Assembly (NCBI GenBank): GCA_903826715.1
Contig: CAIKFN010000077.1
Coordinates: 1-11,755 of the forward strand
Length of the DNA: 11,755 bases
DNA from: an uncultured Actinomycetes bacterium
Lineage (GTDB): Bacteria > Actinomycetota > Acidimicrobiia > Acidimicrobiales > RAAP-2
Direction: 5' to 3'
The notes below the pieces were generated by a model, which saw only the letters and a program-made list of their open reading frames with translations, had not been told where the DNA came from and searched no databases. The position numbers and the translations under genes are program-made. Every line of letters begins with the position of its first letter. Position 1 is the first letter of the stretch. Shown here in pieces: positions 5,748-11,755 of the stretch.

Positions 5748-7047
5748 TTACGTACTTCGACAAGGACTCGTACACAGCGCCTCGAGCCAAGAAATCGCTG
5801 ACGTTTTGATTGTTGACGGCAAGATTGCGCAGATAGCTAAAAAAATTGACGCACCAAGTGGCACCGTAGAGATTGATACGAAGGACTGCTGGGTTGGACC
5901 AGGCTTCGTAGACATCCACACGCATCTTCGTGAACCTGGTCGTGAAGAAGCAGAGACTATTGAAAGTGGTGCGCTCGCAGCACTCATGGGTGGCTACACC
6001 GCCATTGTTGCCATGCCGAACACCGAACCGGCTCTCGACAACGTGGCACTAGTTTCCTACGTTCTCGACAAGGGTGCACGAACACCAATTGATGTAGCGG
6101 TCGCTGGTGCCATTACCCAAGGTCGAAAAGGAGAGCTACTGGCTCCAATGGCGGAGATGGCTGAACTTGGCGTGCGACTCTTTACTGATGACGGCACCGG
6201 AGTGCAGAGCCCGTCGCTTATGCGTCGCGCACTCAGTTACGCAAAGCCTCTTGGCGTCACTCTCGCGCAGCACTGCGAAGATGAAGACCTCGCTGGTGGC
6301 GGATCAATGAACGAAGGGGAGTACTCAGCGAAACTCGGTCTCATTGGCAGACCAGCACTCGCTGAAGAACTCATGTTGTTACGTGACCTAGAGCTCGTGA
6401 AGTTAACTGGCGCGAAGATGCACTTTCTGCACATGTCAACGCAGAACTCAATTGCACTCATTACTGCAGCGAAAAAGGCTGGACTCCCTGTTACCTTTGA
6501 GATTGCACCTCACCACTTCACCCTTGATGAGAGCGCTTGCAGTGACTTTGATGCCCTCTTTAAGGTGCACCCGCCTCTTCGCACCAAGGCTGACGTTGCA
6601 TCGCTCAGAGACGCACTTAGAGACGGCTTAGTTGACGCAGTCGCAACTGACCATGCGCCGCACGCCCCTGAGTTAAAGGACCTCGCCTTTGATGAGGCGC
6701 CGGCGGGAATGCTCGGTCTCGAGCACGCCGCATCACTGACGGTAGACGCCATTGGTGACGCAAACTCAAGCCGATTCTTTGAAGTGATGAGTAGAGGGCC
6801 AGCACGAATTGCTCAGCTGCGACACTCAGACGTTCGTATTCGACACAGTGCTCAGGGCGGAGACCTGGTGGTTGGAGAAGATGCCAACCTCGTGGTTTTC
6901 GATCCGAGCGCAAAATATGTGGTTGATCGCGACCAGTTGCACAGTCGCTCGACGAATACGCCTTATCATGGCCGAGAGCTTCGCGGAAAAGCCCGAGTAA
7001 CAATTGCTAAGGGCCGAGCATTTAACGAACAGGGAGAAATTGCGTGA
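5740..7047 (+). CDS. pyrC: Dihydroorotase
   Basis: This 435-residue amidohydrolase interconverts carbamoyl aspartate and dihydroorotate. The metal motif is D58-I-H60-T-H62-L-R64-E-P-G. It is followed by the MPNT substrate loop (92-95), TDDG (149-152), H178 in QHCED, H231 in HFLHMS, and the catalytic D304 in DHAPH (304-308). The length and the HLREPG form point to the long type I dihydroorotases rather than the short E. coli type. In some bacteria type I enzymes associate with PyrB, and the adjacent overlapping genes would suit that, although nothing in the sequence proves it. The stop overlaps the GTG start of carA. Confidence 0.97.
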   Translation: MTNYVLRQGLVHSASSQEIADVLIVDGKIAQIAKKIDAPSGTVEIDTKDCWVGPGFVDIHTHLREPGREEAETIESGALAALMGGYTAIVAMPNTEPALDNVALVSYVLDKGARTPIDVAVAGAITQGRKGELLAPMAEMAELGVRLFTDDGTGVQSPSLMRRALSYAKPLGVTLAQHCEDEDLAGGGSMNEGEYSAKLGLIGRPALAEELMLLRDLELVKLTGAKMHFLHMSTQNSIALITAAKKAGLPVTFEIAPHHFTLDESACSDFDALFKVHPPLRTKADVASLRDALRDGLVDAVATDHAPHAPELKDLAFDEAPAGMLGLEHAASLTVDAIGDANSSRFFEVMSRGPARIAQLRHSDVRIRHSAQGGDLVVGEDANLVVFDPSAKYVVDRDQLHSRSTNTPYHGRELRGKARVTIAKGRAFNEQGEIA

Positions 7048-8135
7048 GTCGTCAAGAATCACACCTTGTTCTCTCTGACGGAACCGTATTTGAGGGCTAC
7101 GCCGCTGGGTACATTCCAGAGTCTGGGTTCACTACTGGTGAGTTTGTCTTTAACACTGCACTCAGTGGCTACCAAGAGGTCATCACTGACCCGAGCTACG
7201 CCGGACAGATTATCTCCTTCACGTATCCCCACATTGGTAATTACGGTGTTACGCCACTCGACGATGAAGCACTCACACCATGGTGTCGCGGAATTATTGT
7301 TCGCGACCTCTCAGAGTTGCCTTCAAACTGGCGCTCAACGCAGTCACTCGAAGCATTCCTCATTGCCAACAAGATTCCAGCACTCGTTGGCATTGACACT
7401 CGCAGGCTTACTCGTCACCTTCGCGCTCATGGCGCTCTTCCTGGAGCTTTTGGTCACGCTGCACTCGACGTCATTACTCGCGAAGCAAAGAACGCAACTG
7501 GCACAGACGGCACTGACTACGTGTCCGCTGTTTCCACCAAAGAGGCCTACACCAAGGGGTCAGGTGATCTGCACGTCGTGGCATTTGACTACGGCATTAA
7601 GACCACCATGGTGAATCAACTATCACAGCGTTTCAAGGTAACGGTCGTTCCTTCTAAGACCACTGCTGCACAAGTTCGCGAACTCAGTCCTGACGGGGTA
7701 TTTCTAAGTAACGGACCCGGTGACCCGGCAGCACTTATCGATGAAGTTGCAGTACTCAAAGAACTGCTCGGAACACTGCCTATCTTTGGCATCTGTCTCG
7801 GGCACCAGTTACTCTCAACGGCGCTTGGTGGTACGACGCACAAGTTGCCCTTCGGTCACCACGGTAGTAATCACCCCGTACAAGACCTCGCCACGAGTCG
7901 TATTGAAATCACTGCTCAGAATCACAGCTACGCAGTTACCCCCGGATCACTTTCTAGGGGAGTGGTGAGCCACGTGAATCTAAACGACGGCGTTATTGAA
8001 GGTGTTGCGTCTAAGGAAGATCGCTGCTTCTCTGTGCAGTATCACCCTGAAGCTGGACCTGGTCCACATGATGCTCGCTACCTCTTTGACCGTTTTGAAT
8101 CGCTGCTTCGTACCGGCGTACTGGAGAACAACTAA
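7044..8135 (+). CDS. carA: Carbamoyl-phosphate synthase small (glutaminase) subunit
   Basis: This 363-residue protein releases ammonia from glutamine and passes it to CarB. The N-terminal CPSase small-chain domain (about 1-140) includes FNTALSGYQEV (36-46) and YPHIGNYGV (61-69). The C-terminal class I glutamine amidotransferase (about 175-355) has SNGPGDP (222-228), the nucleophile C251 in GICLGHQ, FGHHGSNHPV (270-279), and H334 and E336 in QYHPE. The triad is therefore complete. The start is GTG, forming a GTGA overlap with the pyrC stop, with AGGGAG at 7031-7036 seven bases upstream. No other start fits this spacing. Confidence 0.97.
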   Translation: MSRQESHLVLSDGTVFEGYAAGYIPESGFTTGEFVFNTALSGYQEVITDPSYAGQIISFTYPHIGNYGVTPLDDEALTPWCRGIIVRDLSELPSNWRSTQSLEAFLIANKIPALVGIDTRRLTRHLRAHGALPGAFGHAALDVITREAKNATGTDGTDYVSAVSTKEAYTKGSGDLHVVAFDYGIKTTMVNQLSQRFKVTVVPSKTTAAQVRELSPDGVFLSNGPGDPAALIDEVAVLKELLGTLPIFGICLGHQLLSTALGGTTHKLPFGHHGSNHPVQDLATSRIEITAQNHSYAVTPGSLSRGVVSHVNLNDGVIEGVASKEDRCFSVQYHPEAGPGPHDARYLFDRFESLLRTGVLENN

Positions 8136-11100
8136 TGCCGCGTCGCAGTGACATCAAATCAATCATGGTGATTGGCTCTGGGCCAATTGTGATTGGTCAG
8201 GCCTGCGAGTTTGACTACTCCGGCACCCAGGCCTGCCAAGTGCTTCGTGCTGATGGCTACAAGGTCATCCTCGTTAACTCAAATCCCGCGACAATCATGA
8301 CTGACCCCGCAACGGCTGACGTCACCTACGTTGAACCACTCGATGCTGACGTGCTTATTGAGATCTTGGAAAAAGAACGCCCTGACGCATTGCTACCAAC
8401 ACTTGGTGGACAGACTGCGCTCAATCTCACTATGGAACTTGTTCGACGTGGTGTGCCTGAGCGACTTGGCATTGAAGTAATCGGAGCTCGTCCAGAAGCA
8501 ATTGACACTGCAGAAAACCGTGAACTCTTTAAAGCTGCGATGGCTGACATTGGACTCGCCGTTCCGCAGTCTGGTTTTGCTCACTCGGTTGATGAAGCGC
8601 TTCGAATTGCAGAAGAGATTGGCTGGCCAATCATTATTCGCCCTTCATTCATTCTCGGAGGCGCTGGAACAGGAATTGCCGACAACGCAACTGACTTCAC
8701 GCAGCTCGCCATTGAAGGAATTGCAGCGTCACCGATTGGTGAGATCCTTGTTGAGAAGTCAATCGCCGGATGGAAAGAGTACGAACTCGAAGTCATGCGC
8801 GACGTCGCGGACAACTGCGTAGTTATCTGCAGCATTGAGAACTTCGACCCAATGGGTGTACACACCGGTGACTCAATCACCGTGGCTCCAGCACAGACAC
8901 TTTCTGACGTTGAATACCAAGAGATGCGAGACGATGCTTTTGCTGTTCTTCGCCGCGTAGGTGTTGAAACTGGTGGGTCAAACGTTCAGTTTGCTGTGAA
9001 CCCCGCCAATGGCGAGCGACTTGTTATTGAGATGAACCCACGTGTTAGTCGCTCAAGTGCGCTTGCGTCTAAGGCCACGGGATTTCCGATTGCGAAAATT
9101 GCAGCGAAGTTGGCCGTTGGCTACACGCTTAATGAAATTCAAAATGACATCACTAAGTTGACGCCAGCGAGTTTTGAGCCGGTTATTGACTACGTGGTCA
9201 CAAAGATTCCTCGCTGGGCCTTCGAGAAGTTGCCTGGAGCGAAACCAGAACTTGGAACTCGTATGCAGTCCGTTGGAGAAGTCATGGCCATTGGCCGTAA
9301 CTTCCAAGAGTCACTGCAAAAGGCCATTCGCTCACTCGAGCAGGGTCGCATGGGTTTCTCGCTCGGCACCAACAATGAATTCGCCGACCTCGACAGTGAC
9401 ACGTTGTGGCACCGCTGCATTGTTGCAACGCCTGAGCGCCTTTTTGCACTGCACGAAGTTATGTGGCGCGGGGCTTCGATTGAAGAGGTTGTCGAGCGCA
9501 CCAAGATTGACCCATGGTTTGTTCACCAGTTAGCGGGCATCATTGCTGCAGAGCGTGAACTTATTAATGGCACCAAGCTCGAGACGTTTGAAAAGCGCGA
9601 CTGGCGCAAATACAAGCAAATGGGATTTTCTGATCCACAGATTGGAAACCTCGCTGGCTACGAGGTTGCTGCGGTAACCAAGATGCGTCGCGACAAGGGC
9701 GTCAGCACTGTCTTTAAGACTGTTGACACTTGCGCCGCAGAATTTGACGCACAGACGCCATATCACTACAGCACCTACGAAGACGAGAGCGAAGTTCGCA
9801 CTTCTAGCCGTGACCGCGTCATCATCTTGGGATCTGGACCAAACCGCATTGGACAGGGCATTGAGTTTGACTACTGCTGCGTCCATGCATCAATGGCACT
9901 TCGTGACATGGGGTACGAGACGGTCATGGTCAACTGCAACCCAGAGACAGTCTCTACTGACTACTCAACGTCAGACCGCCTCTACTTTGAGCCACTCACA
10001 CCCGAAGACCTCGCCGAAGTAATTCGTGCCGAGCAAGCAGCGTGTGTTGATGGAGCGAAGGTCGTAGGCGTGATTGTTTCTCTCGGTGGCCAGACCCCAC
10101 TAAAGCTTTCACACTCAGTTGACCCAGCGCTGGTGCTTGGAACACCAGTTGTTTCCATTGATGCTGCAGAAGACCGCCAACAGTGGTCTGATATTTGCAA
10201 CAAACTCGGACTTCGCCAGCCTCCTGGTGACGTGGTTCTAACCCTTGAAGAAGCCAAGGCCGTTGTAAAGAAAATCAACTACCCAGTTCTTGTTCGCCCT
10301 AGTTACGTTCTTGGTGGACGCGCCATGGAAATTGTGTACGACGATAAGCAACTCGATCGCGTCATGGCCGATCTCACGAGTGCGAGTGGATCGTTAGCCA
10401 GAGAAGGTGGTGTTTCACAGAGCCGTCCAATCCTTATTGACCACTTCTTAGAAGACGCCATTGAAGTTGACGTTGACTCCGTGAGAGACAACACCGGTGA
10501 CGTCTTCGTTGCAGGCATTATGGAGCACGTTGAAGAAGCTGGTGTTCACTCTGGTGACTCTGCTTGCGCACTGCCACCGCAAAATCTGAGTGACAACGTG
10601 ATTGCAGAGATCAAGGCGGCTGCTCGAAAGATTGCAACTGAGCTCGGTGTCATTGGGCTCATCAACATTCAGTTCGCCGTTAAGAATGAAGAGGTCTTCA
10701 TCATTGAAGCCAACCCTCGTGCGAGTCGCACTGTGCCGTTTGTTGCTAAGGCAACTGGCGTTCCTTTGGCGCAAGTTGCGGTTCGAGTGATGATGGGAGA
10801 AACCCTGCAGTCACTTCGAGACAAGTTGATCATTCCTAATGACACTCCGGTGCCTAAGTACATCAGCGTGAAAGAAGCAGTTCTTCCATTCAGCCGGTTC
10901 CCAGGTGTTGACACTGTGCTCGGACCAGAGATGCGCTCGACTGGTGAAGTAATGGGCATTGGTGAAACCTTCGGTATTGCGTTCGCAAAAGCGCAACTTG
11001 CTGCTGGAAGTCGTCTTCCAGACAGTGGACGCGTGTTCATGTCACTTGCTGACCGCGACAAAGTTGAAGGACTTGTACTGGCGAAAGAACTCAGGGCTCT

Positions 11101-11428
11101 TGGCTTCACTCTCGCTGCAACTGTTGGAACTGCTGGCTTCTTGCGCTCAAATGATGTTGAGGTGGAAGTGCTTGTTGGAAAGGTTGGCCTCGCTGACCTT
11201 GGTGTTGATGCAGTGAGCATGATTGCCAGTGGCGACGTGCAACTTGTTGTTAATACGCCGTCGGGTAGTGGCGCTCGTGCTGATGGTTCTGCAATTAGAA
11301 CGGCCTGCGTTGTTCACGCGGTTGCTTGCCTCACCACACTCAGCGCTGGGTTCGCTGCTGCGAAGGGCATTGGCGACACGAGGTCTAGAGGGTGGAGAGT
11401 TAACTCACTTCAGGAGCTCCACGGATGA
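8135..11428 (+). CDS. carB: Carbamoyl-phosphate synthase large subunit
   Basis: This 1097-residue protein is slightly longer than the E. coli one (1073). It uses two ATP to make carbamoyl phosphate from bicarbonate and ammonia, serving pyrimidine and arginine synthesis. Two homologous synthetase halves are visible. The first begins with MVIGSGPIVIGQACEFDYSG (residues 11-30). The second begins near residue 560 with ILGSGPNRIGQGIEFDY. Each has an ATP-grasp fold ending in an EMNPR or EANPR motif followed by a Ser/Arg-rich step. The C-terminal MGS-like allosteric domain (from about residue 965) contains the VGTAGF and NTPSGSG motifs, where nucleotides usually bind. The ATG shares one base with the carA TAA (TAATG) and follows GGAG at 8123-8126. 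No internal break is seen. Confidence 0.97.
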   Translation: MPRRSDIKSIMVIGSGPIVIGQACEFDYSGTQACQVLRADGYKVILVNSNPATIMTDPATADVTYVEPLDADVLIEILEKERPDALLPTLGGQTALNLTMELVRRGVPERLGIEVIGARPEAIDTAENRELFKAAMADIGLAVPQSGFAHSVDEALRIAEEIGWPIIIRPSFILGGAGTGIADNATDFTQLAIEGIAASPIGEILVEKSIAGWKEYELEVMRDVADNCVVICSIENFDPMGVHTGDSITVAPAQTLSDVEYQEMRDDAFAVLRRVGVETGGSNVQFAVNPANGERLVIEMNPRVSRSSALASKATGFPIAKIAAKLAVGYTLNEIQNDITKLTPASFEPVIDYVVTKIPRWAFEKLPGAKPELGTRMQSVGEVMAIGRNFQESLQKAIRSLEQGRMGFSLGTNNEFADLDSDTLWHRCIVATPERLFALHEVMWRGASIEEVVERTKIDPWFVHQLAGIIAAERELINGTKLETFEKRDWRKYKQMGFSDPQIGNLAGYEVAAVTKMRRDKGVSTVFKTVDTCAAEFDAQTPYHYSTYEDESEVRTSSRDRVIILGSGPNRIGQGIEFDYCCVHASMALRDMGYETVMVNCNPETVSTDYSTSDRLYFEPLTPEDLAEVIRAEQAACVDGAKVVGVIVSLGGQTPLKLSHSVDPALVLGTPVVSIDAAEDRQQWSDICNKLGLRQPPGDVVLTLEEAKAVVKKINYPVLVRPSYVLGGRAMEIVYDDKQLDRVMADLTSASGSLAREGGVSQSRPILIDHFLEDAIEVDVDSVRDNTGDVFVAGIMEHVEEAGVHSGDSACALPPQNLSDNVIAEIKAAARKIATELGVIGLINIQFAVKNEEVFIIEANPRASRTVPFVAKATGVPLAQVAVRVMMGETLQSLRDKLIIPNDTPVPKYISVKEAVLPFSRFPGVDTVLGPEMRSTGEVMGIGETFGIAFAKAQLAAGSRLPDSGRVFMSLADRDKVEGLVLAKELRALGFTLAATVGTAGFLRSNDVEVEVLVGKVGLADLGVDAVSMIASGDVQLVVNTPSGSGARADGSAIRTACVVHAVACLTTLSAGFAAAKGIGDTRSRGWRVNSLQELHG

Positions 11429-11755
11429 GCATTCTCGAAACAAGCGTTGGCTCAGTAGCCCTTAGGTCGCCAGTTATGACCGCAGCAGGAACAGCCGGGT
11501 ACGGCGACGAACTCAGTGGATACGGCGATTTGATGGCCCTTGGAGCCGTTGTAGTTAAGTCTCTGGCGACCTTTCAGTGGGACGGTAACCCTGCACCTCG
11601 AGTTGCGTCCATAGGCAACGACATGATCAATGCGGTTGGACTTTCTGGCCCCGGTATTGCTGCGTGGCGAGAAACGTATCTTCCAGATCTCTTGGCGACC
11701 GGAGCCACCGTCGTTGGATCGATTTGGGGTCGCAACATTGGTGAATTCGCTGACG
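11425..11755 (+). CDS. pyrD: Dihydroorotate dehydrogenase, N-terminal part (cut by window end)
   Basis: The first 110 codons are open to the window edge. The reading begins MSILETSVGSVAL and continues with SPVMTAAGTAGYG, LGAVVVKS, GNPAPRV and NAVGLSGPG. These are the flavin- and substrate-binding motifs of class 1 dihydroorotate dehydrogenases, closer to class 1B than to 1A or the membrane class 2. The protein oxidises dihydroorotate to orotate in the cytoplasm. The ATG overlaps the carB TGA (ATGA), with CAGGAG at 11411-11416 eight bases upstream. Class 1B enzymes in firmicutes need the PyrK iron-sulfur partner, whose gene normally lies between carB and pyrD there. No pyrK is present at that place here. 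Confidence 0.92.
   Translation, partial: MSILETSVGSVALRSPVMTAAGTAGYGDELSGYGDLMALGAVVVKSLATFQWDGNPAPRVASIGNDMINAVGLSGPGIAAWRETYLPDLLATGATVVGSIWGRNIGEFAD

Noticed and set aside
7066..7614. Open frame on the + strand (182 codons) inside carA
   Set aside because: It is in another frame of carA, has no Shine-Dalgarno sequence, and the carA frame carries all the domain motifs.
10669..11220. Open frame on the - strand (183 codons)
   Set aside because: It is antisense to the carB C-terminal half, and its Ser/Thr/Arg-rich content is typical of a frame shadow.

Overview
The window holds two adjacent co-directional gene clusters, all on the + strand, with almost no non-coding DNA. Both look like housekeeping operons of an actinobacterium. 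The base composition is moderate (about half G+C by eye, not computed), and spacers are minimal with overlapping start and stop codons. The gene order pyrR-pyrB-pyrC-carA-carB-pyrD, the mycobacterial-style PyrB, and a PyrR-binding RNA loop placed on the Shine-Dalgarno sequence all fit Actinomycetota. A compact planktonic lineage, possibly Acidimicrobiia-like, is my inference; no rRNA or marker gene here proves it.

Region 1 (39-4110) is an aa3-type heme-copper oxidase operon: an exported cupredoxin-like protein, then subunit II (ctaC), subunit I (ctaD) and subunit III (ctaE). Spacers are 9 and 8 bases, followed by an ATGA overlap. Subunit I keeps every heme and CuB ligand, the cross-linked Tyr and the D-channel residues. 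Subunit II keeps the CuA ligands. Aligned by eye with well-studied A-type oxidases, however, the K-channel lysine of subunit I is Phe and the K-channel entrance Glu of subunit II is Val. Two of the three protein ligands of the non-redox Mg/Mn site are also changed, one in each subunit. Subunit I has two extra N-terminal membrane segments and subunit II has one. The cupredoxin-like protein lacks the usual second copper histidine and has a C-x3-C pair instead. This oxidase is the most unusual part of the window.

Region 2 (4111-4197) is an 87-base spacer with two hairpins. The first (4118-4152) has a perfect 10-base-pair core and probably ends the oxidase transcript. The second (4154-4190) matches the PyrR-binding loop consensus across all 14 positions, and its 3' arm runs into the pyrR Shine-Dalgarno sequence. 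This implies translational repression by PyrR bound to uridine nucleotides.

Region 3 (4198-11755) is the de novo UMP operon. PyrR is the regulator. CarA and CarB make carbamoyl phosphate from glutamine, bicarbonate and ATP. PyrB joins it to aspartate, PyrC closes the ring, and PyrD (cut by the window end) oxidises dihydroorotate to orotate. All five junctions overlap by 1 to 8 bases, so repression at pyrR could pass down the operon by translational coupling. No tRNA, rRNA, mobile element, CRISPR array or broken gene was seen.
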